From: Myxococcales bacterium
GTDB lineage: Bacteria; Myxococcota_A; UBA9042
Direction of reading: 5' to 3'
NCBI GenBank assembly: GCA_947491025.1
Contig: CANLIC010000016.1
Span: forward strand, 28,549-92,548
Length of the DNA: 64,000 bases
This document shows, in pieces, positions 18,613-26,600 of the stretch (positions within the stretch are counted from its first letter, which is position 1; each line of letters opens with the position of its first letter). A program made the translations under genes and the position numbers. The notes below the pieces were generated by a model. That model saw only the letters and a list, made by a program, of their open reading frames with translations. It was not told the origin of the DNA and did no database searches.

Positions 18613-19836
18613 CTAGAAGCCCGGGGGCATCACCGCGACCATGCCGCGCTCGATCTCGCGCACCGACGACGACAGGTAGGCCAGCGAGTGCTGGTCATAC
18701 GCCTCGACCACCATCGCCACGCCGATCTGCTCGTCCGGATAGTCCTTGATGTCCCGTACCGCCGTCCCGCGCAGACCGTCGCCGCGCCAGACCAGCTCAA
18801 AGCGGTTGCCGCGCTTGACGCCATGGGCCGCGCCCTTGTCGAGGTAGACGTAGCTGTGCTGCCCGACGGCGCCGCTCTCGTGGTGGAAGTCGATGATGGT
18901 GGCCACGACCTCCTGGTCGTTGGTGCGCGGCGTCACGCTCGTGAGCGGCTCGAACAGGTTGGTTACGAGGTCGCCGCGGCTGATCTCGCTGTGCGACTTG
19001 GTCAAAACCATGCCGACGATGCCGCGCTTGGTGTTGACCACCTCGGCCTCTCCGACGAAGTTGATCTTGTATCCCACGCTCTTGCCGGTGTTGGGATGGA
19101 TCACGGGGCGCTCGACGCGGTAGACGACGTAGCGGTCGCCGTCGCGGACGCAGGGGCCGGCAACGTCGACCTCTTCGCCCTTGCCCTCGGCGTCGGCGCG
19201 GGCAGCGTCGGCGACCGAAGCCTTCTCGACCTCGTTGCAGCGCTTGAGGCTGAAGCGCGTGTAGACCTCGTCGAGCGTGCCGAGCATGGCGCGCTCTTCG
19301 CGGCTGCCCTCGATGACGCCGCTCTCGCGGTAGTCGCGGGCCGAGATGTAGCCGACGCGACGCGCCAGGGTCACCGGTGTCGGCCGCCGCCGCTCGTAGC
19401 GCGACGCAGCGAAGGTGATGGCCTTCTGCTTGCTCATCGGCGCCCGACGGCGGCTGAGGTAGACCACGTCGCCTGGATAGATCTGGTGAGGATTGGTGAT
19501 CTGCGGGTTATACGACCACAGCGAGGGCCAGTACCACGGCTCGTCGTAGAAGCCTTCGGCGATGCTCCACAGAGTGTCGCCCGGCTGCACCACGTAGATG
19601 CGCTCGCCGGTGTTGGCGGTCTCTTCCATCTTGATGGAAGGACCTTCGCGCTCAACCATCCACGGCACCTGGCCCAACGCCGTGCCCGGGTTCAAGAGCG
19701 TTGCTGCCGCAACAGAGGCCCCAAGCGCGAGCGTCATGGCAAGGCCGCACACCCTGGCGCGCCCCAAACGGCCAGCGTCCTCACGGCGTTCCGCGCGAAC
19801 CTGACGCCCGCACGTGAATAGGACGGTGGTCCTCAT
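18613..19836 (-). CDS. LysM-domain envelope protein
   Basis: A 407-residue exported protein. A long signal-peptide-like N-terminus (VCGLAMTLALGASVAAATLL) precedes one LysM peptidoglycan-binding domain at about residues 78-130 (YVVQPGDTLWSIAEGFY ... YPGDVVYL). Residues about 150-400 form a beta-rich region with repeated GxxVxL-type strands (SHSEISRGDLVTNL, KGAAHGVKRGNRFELVW) and no recognised catalytic motif. The ATG overlaps the stop of the CpoB-like gene by 4 bases and is preceded by GGAGGAG, so the two are translationally coupled. A role in binding or monitoring the cell wall is inferred. Confidence 0.88.
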   Translation of the reverse strand: MRTTVLFTCGRQVRAERREDAGRLGRARVCGLAMTLALGASVAAATLLNPGTALGQVPWMVEREGPSIKMEETANTGERIYVVQPGDTLWSIAEGFYDEPWYWPSLWSYNPQITNPHQIYPGDVVYLSRRRAPMSKQKAITFAASRYERRRPTPVTLARRVGYISARDYRESGVIEGSREERAMLGTLDEVYTRFSLKRCNEVEKASVADAARADAEGKGEEVDVAGPCVRDGDRYVVYRVERPVIHPNTGKSVGYKINFVGEAEVVNTKRGIVGMVLTKSHSEISRGDLVTNLFEPLTSVTPRTNDQEVVATIIDFHHESGAVGQHSYVYLDKGAAHGVKRGNRFELVWRGDGLRGTAVRDIKDYPDEQIGVAMVVEAYDQHSLAYLSSSVREIERGMVAVMPPGF

Positions 19837-20777
19837 CGCTCCTCCGCCCGCTGCAACCGATCGCGCGCCTGCTCGCCGGCGGGCGACGCCGGGTAGAGCC
19901 GCGAGAGCTGGCCGAGCACCTCACGCGAGAGCTGCGCCTCGCCGAGGCGGTCGTAGCACAGCGCGGTCTTCAGCATGGCGTCTGGGACCTTGTTGCCGCG
20001 TGGAAAGCGCGTCACCACCTCGCCAAAGACCCGCGCCGCCTTGAGCCACAGCGACTTGGCGTACCAGGTCTCGCCGATCCAGTAGAGCGCGTTGTCGGCC
20101 AGCGGATGGTCTGGGTTCTGCTCCAGAAAGCGCTCAAAGCCGGCGCGCGCTTCATCGAGCCGCCCACCATCGAGGACGGCTTTGGCGTCGCGGTAGGCCG
20201 CCGCTGCGGCCTCCTCGGCGGTGTTGCCCTCTTGAGGTGGGCGCGACGCCTCGGCTTCACTCGGCCCTGCGGCTGCGACCTTGTGCCGACGCGGCGCCGG
20301 GTTTCCGGAAGCGCCGGCACGGCCCCCTGCGTCCTCGGCAGCCTCTGGCTTGATGTCGCGGGCCACGCCGTCAGAGCCGATGACCACCGAGCGCGGCGCT
20401 GCCGGCTGCCCTTGGGCGGGTTGCCCGACGCCAACGCCATCGCTGCCGTCGACACGGACCTCGCCATCCGCGCGGCTGACGACCACGTGGGGCAGCTGCG
20501 GCAGGGGCTCGATGGCCCTGGCGGCGCGCTGGGCGGCAAGCCGCTCGGACTCGAGCTTGTCTTGCAGGACCACGAGTCGATTGCGGAACTCGTCGAACTG
20601 CACGCGCTGCGCCGCCTGATTGCGCCGCAGCTCAGACAACTCTTCACGCTGCCGACTGACCTCGGTCTCGAGGGTCTCGATTCGGGCGCCGCCGCAGCCG
20701 CCGAGGCCGCCGATCGCCAGCGCCAGGGCCATGCCCGAGCGCCGTCGTCGCGCTGTCAGGGATGGGGTCACTGCCAC
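19833..20777 (-). CDS. YbgF/CpoB-like TPR lipoprotein
   Basis: A 314-residue lipoprotein (lipobox GGLGGC). Start GTG 20777 has AGGAGG upstream at good spacing. Residues ~30-90 are coiled coil (VSRQREELSELRRN), then a low-complexity Ala/Gly/Pro linker, then tetratricopeptide repeats (AYRDAKAVLDGGRLDEA, NALYWIGETWYAKSLWLKAA, DRLGEAQLSREVL). This order (coil, linker, TPR) is that of YbgF/CpoB, which coordinates outer-membrane constriction with peptidoglycan synthesis. No tol-pal genes are adjacent. It follows the S26-peptidase gene by only 73 bases on the same strand, so it may be read through from the peptide-modification operon. Confidence 0.85.
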   Translation of the reverse strand: MAVTPSLTARRRRSGMALALAIGGLGGCGGARIETLETEVSRQREELSELRRNQAAQRVQFDEFRNRLVVLQDKLESERLAAQRAARAIEPLPQLPHVVVSRADGEVRVDGSDGVGVGQPAQGQPAAPRSVVIGSDGVARDIKPEAAEDAGGRAGASGNPAPRRHKVAAAGPSEAEASRPPQEGNTAEEAAAAAYRDAKAVLDGGRLDEARAGFERFLEQNPDHPLADNALYWIGETWYAKSLWLKAARVFGEVVTRFPRGNKVPDAMLKTALCYDRLGEAQLSREVLGQLSRLYPASPAGEQARDRLQRAEER

Positions 20778-20824
20778 GTCGGCCTCCTGCGGAACGGGAC
20801 AGAAACCTGCCCGAGCCGCAACCG

Positions 20825-20840
20825 ATCGTGATCACACGAT
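20825..20840. promoter_or_regulatory. 16-base inverted repeat between S26-peptidase and CpoB-like genes
   Basis: ATCGTG-ATCA-CACGAT is a perfect 6-base inverted repeat around a 4-base centre, in the 73-base gap. It lacks a T-run on either strand, so it is a poor intrinsic terminator. It could be an operator or simply chance. Confidence 0.3.
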
Positions 20841-20850
20841 GACGTCGCTG

Positions 20851-21252
20851 TCAAACATTCGATCGCTTCCGCACATTCCGGGCCCAAGCCCGCTGAATCA
20901 CAGGTGCAACTCCCGCCCAGAGCAGGCCGCACCGTCGGAGGAGAGGGGCCGCAGGGCCCTGGGCTGGCAGGGGCAGGCGCACGCCTCGCCATGACAGGGC
21001 GCTCACGCGGCCCAAGATGGCGCTGCGGGGCAGCGGCGGCTCTGGCCCTGCCGTGTCCCCCTGCACGAGGAGCCAGGCGCCCTCGACGGCGTGGAGGCGG
21101 TGGACGATGGCCTGGCCCTGAAGTCCGAGGTAGCAGACGAGGTCGCCGGGGCCGAGGGAGGACTTGCCGGCCTCGCTGGCGTCGACCTCGGCCTCCCAGC
21201 CGGGACCGAGGGGGCGCATGGAGCCGCCGTGGAGGCGCCAGCGCTCGGTCAC
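20851..21252 (-). CDS. S26-type (Ser/His) signal-peptidase-like protein
   Basis: A 133-residue protein with the S24/S26 peptidase core: nucleophile Ser11 in GGSMRPL, GPGDLVCYL (35-42), and IVHRL with His51 where the bacterial general-base Lys is expected; archaeal/ER-type enzymes use His. VQGDTAGPEPPLP and ILGRVSAL complete the fold. No N-terminal membrane anchor is evident, and only the C-terminal tail is hydrophobic (LLRRCGLLWAGVAPVI). Small proteins of this kind are often encoded in radical SAM/PqqD peptide-modification loci and are candidate leader peptidases. The ATG overlaps the stop of the radical SAM gene by 4 bases. Confidence 0.8.
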   Translation of the reverse strand: MTERWRLHGGSMRPLGPGWEAEVDASEAGKSSLGPGDLVCYLGLQGQAIVHRLHAVEGAWLLVQGDTAGPEPPLPRSAILGRVSALSWRGVRLPLPAQGPAAPLLRRCGLLWAGVAPVIQRAWARNVRKRSNV

Positions 21253-22469
21253 GGAGTGGCGGGCCTGTTGACCGTGCCGGCGCGGATCGCGAAAGGTGCT
21301 GCGCGGCGTACAGGCGTTGCAGGGGCGATGGCCTCGACCAACGTCCCGTCGGTCTCTGGCGTGCGTGCGAGGCGCTCGGTCGGCGTCGGCAGGCCCAATA
21401 CCTCGGCATGGGCAATCAAGCGCGCCCGGGCCCGGTCATGAAACGCTGGCGGTGCCTTGCGATAGTCGCCGGTACGGCGGTGCGCCTCGCCTGGACAATA
21501 GCCGCAGACACCGCCGGCGCCGCAGCCCGTACACGCATCGCGCCCCGCGTTGGTCCAGGACTGGAGCTCAGCCCGCTCCGGCGATCGGTGCCAGATCGTC
21601 GCCAGCGGCTGGGTACGAACGTTGCCGAGGACCAACGGAAAGGTCACACAGGGCCACACCTCGCCCGACGGAGCGATATACAACCCGCTGCGGCCGGCCT
21701 GGCAGGGCGGTTTGTCGCGGTTGAGGTCGGCCAAGGGCTTGGGCACAACCCCGCGCCGCATTCCCGCGCGTTCGCTAACCGCAAAGGCCTCGACCATCTG
21801 CTCAAAGTGGAGCCCCAGACCATCGACGCTGGGCAGAGACGACTGGTCGGGATGCAAGGCGATCGCGAACCGCACCGATATGCCGAGTTCGAAGAAGAAG
21901 TCGTCGATGGACTCCAGCTCCGCGACATTCGATTGCATGGCGACGACGGCGACCAGCACGCGCAGACCGGCGCGTCGGGCTGCCTCCATGCCGCGCAAGG
22001 TGCGTTCCAACGAGCCTGGAATGCGGGTGATCGCGTCGTGGACCGCCGGCGTGAGTGAATAGACGCTCACCTCGAGCGCCGTGACGCCATGGGCAGCGAG
22101 AAACGCCGCGGTCTCATCGTCGACGTTGCCAGCGTGGGTCTTGACGCGCGACGTCATGCCGAGGGTGTGGGCGCGGGCCAGCAAGGTCCGAAAGTCGGTG
22201 CGGGCGAACACTTCTCCGCCGCTCCAGAGCAAGGCAGGCCGTCCGAGCGCAGCCAGCTCGTCGAGCACCCGCAGCCACACCGAGGTCGGCTGCTCGCGCG
22301 TTCCGGACTTGTCGTCTAGGTAGCAGTGCTCACAGTCGAGATCGCAGCGGTAGGTCACGTCGAGGTGCGCGCCGACGACCTCGTCTTGCTGTTTCGCCAC
22401 CTGCTTGAGCAAGTCAGAGAGTGCGCGTGCGCCTTCGAGACCCAACGTCCTCTTTGATTGGATGCTCAT
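21249..22469 (-). CDS. Radical SAM/SPASM peptide-modifying enzyme
   Basis: A 406-residue enzyme. Start ATG 22469 overlaps the kinase stop by 4 bases. The radical SAM cluster motif is C42-x3-C46-x2-C49 (YRCDLDCEHCYLD), with LLWSGGEV as the GGE-type SAM-binding strand. A SPASM-type auxiliary-cluster region contains Cys256, Cys274, Cys313, Cys316, Cys322 and Cys325 (CTGCGAGGVCGYC). SPASM enzymes install thioether or carbon-carbon links or epimerise residues in ribosomal peptides, or mature PQQ/mycofactocin. The neighbours (PqqD-like protein, small Cys-tailed peptide, S26 peptidase) point to a RiPP maturase; the exact chemistry cannot be read from sequence. Confidence 0.9.
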   Translation of the reverse strand: MSIQSKRTLGLEGARALSDLLKQVAKQQDEVVGAHLDVTYRCDLDCEHCYLDDKSGTREQPTSVWLRVLDELAALGRPALLWSGGEVFARTDFRTLLARAHTLGMTSRVKTHAGNVDDETAAFLAAHGVTALEVSVYSLTPAVHDAITRIPGSLERTLRGMEAARRAGLRVLVAVVAMQSNVAELESIDDFFFELGISVRFAIALHPDQSSLPSVDGLGLHFEQMVEAFAVSERAGMRRGVVPKPLADLNRDKPPCQAGRSGLYIAPSGEVWPCVTFPLVLGNVRTQPLATIWHRSPERAELQSWTNAGRDACTGCGAGGVCGYCPGEAHRRTGDYRKAPPAFHDRARARLIAHAEVLGLPTPTERLARTPETDGTLVEAIAPATPVRRAAPFAIRAGTVNRPATP

Positions 22470-23407
22470 GGCGCCCAACCATCTATGCAGCCCGCGACCT
22501 CTGCGTTGGGGGTCGCAAGGCTGTGCGCCAGTCTGCCGACGGGGATGAGGTCGCAGAGCGCGACAAGCGCCTGCAAGGCCAGCGGCTGACCTCCCTGGGG
22601 GCACAGGACGGCGGGCCACAGCGCGGCGACTGCGTCGGTCGGTGTCAAGGCGGTCCAGGAGGTCTTGGACCGATCGGGGCCGAGGACCGCCAAGCGCCGC
22701 AGCTTGGCCCGCAGCGGAACACCGACGCCGAAGCTGCGGCGCTCGCGCACACTCAGGACATCGTAGTTGCCGCCGGTCGAGGGCACCAAGAAAGCGTGCT
22801 CCTCGCTCCAAACCGAATCTTGCAGCCGCAGGCTGAGTGTGGTCTTGCCGGCGTGACTCGCGCCGGCGACGACGGTAGCGCCTTGCTCCTGTTTGGAGCC
22901 GAACCCAAACACAGCCGCGTGCAGCAAGAGGCCACCGCGCTCATAACAACTTGCGGCACACCAAGCGGTCGCCGCATCGACGATCGCGAGGTAAAGGGCG
23001 CCACGCTCGGAGCGCAAATGTCCGTCGATTGTCACCTGTGACGCGTCCAGGTCGAGCTCGAAGCCTCGGCCCCCGAACGTCCTGCCGAGGGGGTCGAGCT
23101 GTCGCCACCCTGCGCCGTCTGGGACCTCCCCGTAGCGGACCGCAAGGCGCGGGGCGCCAGCGACATCGCCCACCCGTTCAAATGCGACGCCTTCCAGCGC
23201 CCCGTCAGGGAGGTCGATGACCAGCCAGTCAGATCCGAATCCAAGTGCGATCGTGCGATCACTCGCTTGGAGGCGTTGGGTCCAGCCCGCGCTCAGGAAA
23301 TGGCGTTCACCGCTTTGTGCTGCACCCTCAGCCTGCAACTCTCGCTTGGCAGCGGTGACAGCTGTGGCCGCGGTTCGCAGGCTCCACGGCTGCTCCGCGC
23401 TCAGCAC
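22466..23407 (-). CDS. HprK-like serine kinase-related protein
   Basis: A 313-residue protein starting at GTG 23407 inside the last codons of the peptide gene (7-base overlap GTGCTGA). The C-terminal half has the HPr-kinase-like arrangement: LLLHAAVFGFG, Walker A GASHAGKTTLSLRL (about 182-194), then WSEEHAFLVPS in place of the usual DD/DE acidic strand. The N-terminal ~150 residues are beta-rich and unknown. HprK homologues in lasso-peptide clusters phosphorylate the precursor, so a kinase acting on the peptide encoded immediately upstream is a reasonable but unproven role. The altered acidic motif leaves catalysis uncertain. Confidence 0.75.
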   Translation of the reverse strand: MLSAEQPWSLRTAATAVTAAKRELQAEGAAQSGERHFLSAGWTQRLQASDRTIALGFGSDWLVIDLPDGALEGVAFERVGDVAGAPRLAVRYGEVPDGAGWRQLDPLGRTFGGRGFELDLDASQVTIDGHLRSERGALYLAIVDAATAWCAASCYERGGLLLHAAVFGFGSKQEQGATVVAGASHAGKTTLSLRLQDSVWSEEHAFLVPSTGGNYDVLSVRERRSFGVGVPLRAKLRRLAVLGPDRSKTSWTALTPTDAVAALWPAVLCPQGGQPLALQALVALCDLIPVGRLAHSLATPNAEVAGCIDGWAP

Positions 23408-23568
23408 TCACAGTCCTGTGGATCTTGGTTGTTGGCAGTTGGATTGCCACATGGCTGCGAGCCCAGGGCCGCCTCAAACTGACCAGGCAGGATCGTCTCA
23501 AGTTCCGGAGTCGTCCACATCGCGTCTGCCACGAGCTGGCCGCCGGCCGGATTGGTATCGTCGCTCAT
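23401..23568 (-). CDS. Candidate RiPP precursor peptide (55 residues)
   Basis: This small ORF encodes an acidic peptide. The third in-frame ATG (23568) is preferred because GGAGG lies five bases upstream; ATGs at 23571 and 23580 would add one or four residues. Residues 18-23 read W-T-T-P-E-L, matching the aromatic-x-x-P-x-L motif in leaders bound by PqqD-like RRE domains (YxxPxL in lasso leaders). The C-terminal portion is Gly/Asn/Pro/Gln-rich with Cys40, Cys53 and Cys55, Ser37 and Thr44. It sits 46 bases after the giant lipoprotein gene and overlaps the kinase start by 7 bases, so it belongs to the operon. The leader/core boundary may lie near Gly36-Ser37 (inference). Confidence 0.75.
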   Translation of the reverse strand: MSDDTNPAGGQLVADAMWTTPELETILPGQFEAALGSQPCGNPTANNQDPQDCEC

Positions 23569-23573
23569 CATGT

Positions 23574-23578
23574 CCTCC
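23574..23578 (-). promoter_or_regulatory. Ribosome binding site GGAGG deciding the precursor start
   Basis: GGAGG on the minus strand lies within the codons following the first ATG (23580). It is two bases before the second ATG and five before the third (23568). Optimal spacing favours the third ATG. Confidence 0.55.
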
Positions 23579-23614
23579 ATTGTCCCGCCCCGATGAACAG
23601 GCTGCCAAATGCGG

Positions 23615-26600
23615 TCAGTAGGCAAGAATCGCCAAGCCGCTCGAGTAGGTGCTGATGACCAAGTCCGGGTAGCCGTCGCCATTGAAGTCGCCGTTCGTCG
23701 CCAGCGTGAAGTTGCCCATCGTGGTCGCGCCAGGGGCAAAGACATTGGGGATGCTCCAATCCTCGACTTCGTAGCTCCGCGTCGTACCCGCGGCGCTGCC
23801 AGTGCGCACCAGGGCGGACCGAACGCCGACGGTGAGCCGCCCTCCAACCGACCAACTGGGACGGACCGATGCGATCGCGGTGCTGCCGTCACCGACATTG
23901 CCAAAGTCGCCGGCCGGGTAGATGAACTGGACTGGGGCGACCTTGGCGAAGCCATTGTTGGTCTTGTAGAAGTCGCTCTGGCCGGGCAACAGCGATGCAT
24001 TGAGCGGGACGATGCCCGAAGCTACGCCATCAATCGCCTTGCCGCTCGCCCAATGCAGATACGTCACTTCGTTCGCGGGCGCGTGGGCCACGGCGATGTC
24101 GGGGATGCCGTCGCCATCGTACTCGACCAAGATGGGCGACTGGAAGGTGTTGATGCCAGTGAAGCCCGGTCGCAGCACAGCTGCGCTCTTGTCATCGGCC
24201 GAGCCGCTGTCGAGGTTGTTGGACAGCAACACGTTCGTCGCGCCGGTCCAGCTCCGACCACGAACGATGTAGATGCCTTGGGTACCGGCATTCTGGACGA
24301 TGAGCAGATCATCGAACTGTTGGCCGGTACCGTTGTTGTCGCGCAGGATGTTGCCACCGCCGCTTAGGCCAATGCCAAACGCTGGTGTGCCTGCGTAGTC
24401 GGAGCGCTTGATCAACAGCACGTTGTGGGTGGCGCGGTCAGTTGCGGACTCGATGTCGAGGGTCTTCGGCGAGGCTGTGCTCCAGCTGGTGCTGCCGGGA
24501 ACGACGAAGACACGCTCCTCAAGGACCGAGGGCGTGGCGGTGACGGTGAATGCGAAGTCCTGGATCGGCTTGTTGCCGGTTGCGACGTCCCCGTTCATGT
24601 TGCCAACCGCCGCCAAGGCGCGGATGCCCGCGACGACGTTGTAAGTGATGTTCGTCACTTTGAGCGCCGGAGTGGTCGCCAGCGCTTTGCCCTTCTCACC
24701 GAGGTAGACGTGAACCTCGCGCTTGACGCCGGAGCCCTGGCCGAACGAGACGACGAGGTCGCCGACGCCGTCGCCATTGGCGTCGAGACCGACCGTCTGC
24801 ACACCGAGCGCTACCGTGTTGTCGAAGCATGTGTGCGTCGCGGCGGACTGCGCCTTGATGTCGAGGTCTGCGACGCTGAGATCGGCGTTCGCGTGGCCAT
24901 AGACAACGCAGGACTTAGCGCCATTTCGGCCACCGAGCATCGCGTCCTGCAGACCATCACCGTTCACGTCACCGATAAAGGTGGGGTGGGCGAAGGTGTA
25001 GGGTTGGTTCCATGGCGCGACCGTGGAGGTCCACTTGGCGTAGCGCAGCCGCAGATCGGCGGTCGACAGCACATTGCTGATGGCGCCCGCGTTGCCCGCG
25101 GCGTCGACCGCGCGGACCGCGAAGAAGTACTTGGTGGTCCCGTTGTCGGTCAGCGTCGCGAACTTACAGGCGTCGGTTGCGGCCCGACCGTCTGGCCCCT
25201 CGACGACCACGGCTTCTGCTGCCCCGGGCGCGCCCGGCTTCGGCAAGACCGTCTTTGGCAGCGCGCTCGCCTTGCAGGCGTTGTCGAAGTTGTCCTTGGT
25301 GATCTCGGCCCGTGAGTAGGCGACTTCGTACTTATCGGCTGCGCCACCGCTAGCACCGTCCTCGGCGACCGCGGCGAAGTTCAGCTTGGCAAAGGGTCGA
25401 CGGGGGTTGAGGTCGCCTTTCGCTGAGTCGAATGCCGCGAGTTGGATGGCGGCTGGCGGGACCCAGTCCACTTCGATGGCGATGGTGGCCTTGCCGGTGT
25501 TGCCCGCGGCGTCGGCCACAGTGGCCTCGACTGTATTGGCAGCATCCTCCTTCAGGGTCACGAACTTCAGTTCCGTGGCCACTGTACCGCTCGCTGCAAA
25601 GTTAGAGGGCAACCCGAGCCCGGCCGAGAGGTCCGCGCCGGCAACCGTCTCCTTGACGCTCACGAACTTGCCGCCGGAGAGGCCAGCGTCAACGGTCTGC
25701 AGAAGCAGGTGCACCTGGTGGCCATTCTTGCCGGTGTCGCGGTCGACGGTCTGACCGACGAGGTTGGTCGAACCGGACGCGGGCGTCGTCGCGCCAAGAA
25801 CGGTACCGGCGATGAACGACGCCACCGGGTGGGTCAGGTCGACGACCAACGAGCTCTCGCCCGTGCTGCCCTTGGTGCTGGCACCTTCGAGCGCCTTGAC
25901 CTCCACCTTGGGCTTGGTGCCGTCGGTCACGGTGATCTCGAGGGTTGCCGCGCTGTTGGCCGGCGCCTTGCTGTCCTTGGCCGCGCCATCGACCAAGACC
26001 TGGAGGGCGTCGATATTACCGCAAGGACCGACGAAGGACGCCTGCAGCGGCAGCTTGACGCTAGCGCAGTTCTGGCCGGGCTTGGCGCACAGCGCGGTGT
26101 TCACGATACCGGATGCGGGCAAGCCACTGACCGAGACGAGGCAGCCAGAGAGCTGGACGGCGAAGCCGCGCTCGACGCTGGTGACGTTGCCGGAGACGTC
26201 CGTCGCCGACACCCGCAGGCTGTACTGCTTGGTCTTGCCAAATGGCACGGTGACGAAGACGGCGGGCTCAGCGCCGCCTGCATTGGTCACGTCGCCAGCC
26301 GCCACCTGTGCAAAGCCAGCGCAGCCAGCGAAGTTGGCGTCGCAGTCGGTGCCGAGCTCGACCTTCCAGGACTTGGCTCCACCGGTCGTGAATGTCGTCG
26401 AGACCTGGTAGCCGCCGACGTTGGCCTTTGCGTCATCTGCGTCGCCAAAGGCCTGCGCTGCCGTGGGCGTCGCGATCGTCAAGGTCGGCGCCTGGGTGTC
26501 GACGCTGACCGTCGTCGGCGAGGTTGCGATGATCGACGTGTTGGCGCACGCGTCGCTGATGGTGGCCGTCAGCGTGTGCGAGCCATCCGCCAGGGTCTGG

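Noticed and set aside
22470..22811. Upstream extension of the radical SAM gene
   Set aside because: The extension lies wholly inside the kinase gene and is Arg-rich random translation. The ATG at 22469 overlaps the kinase stop in the usual coupled manner.
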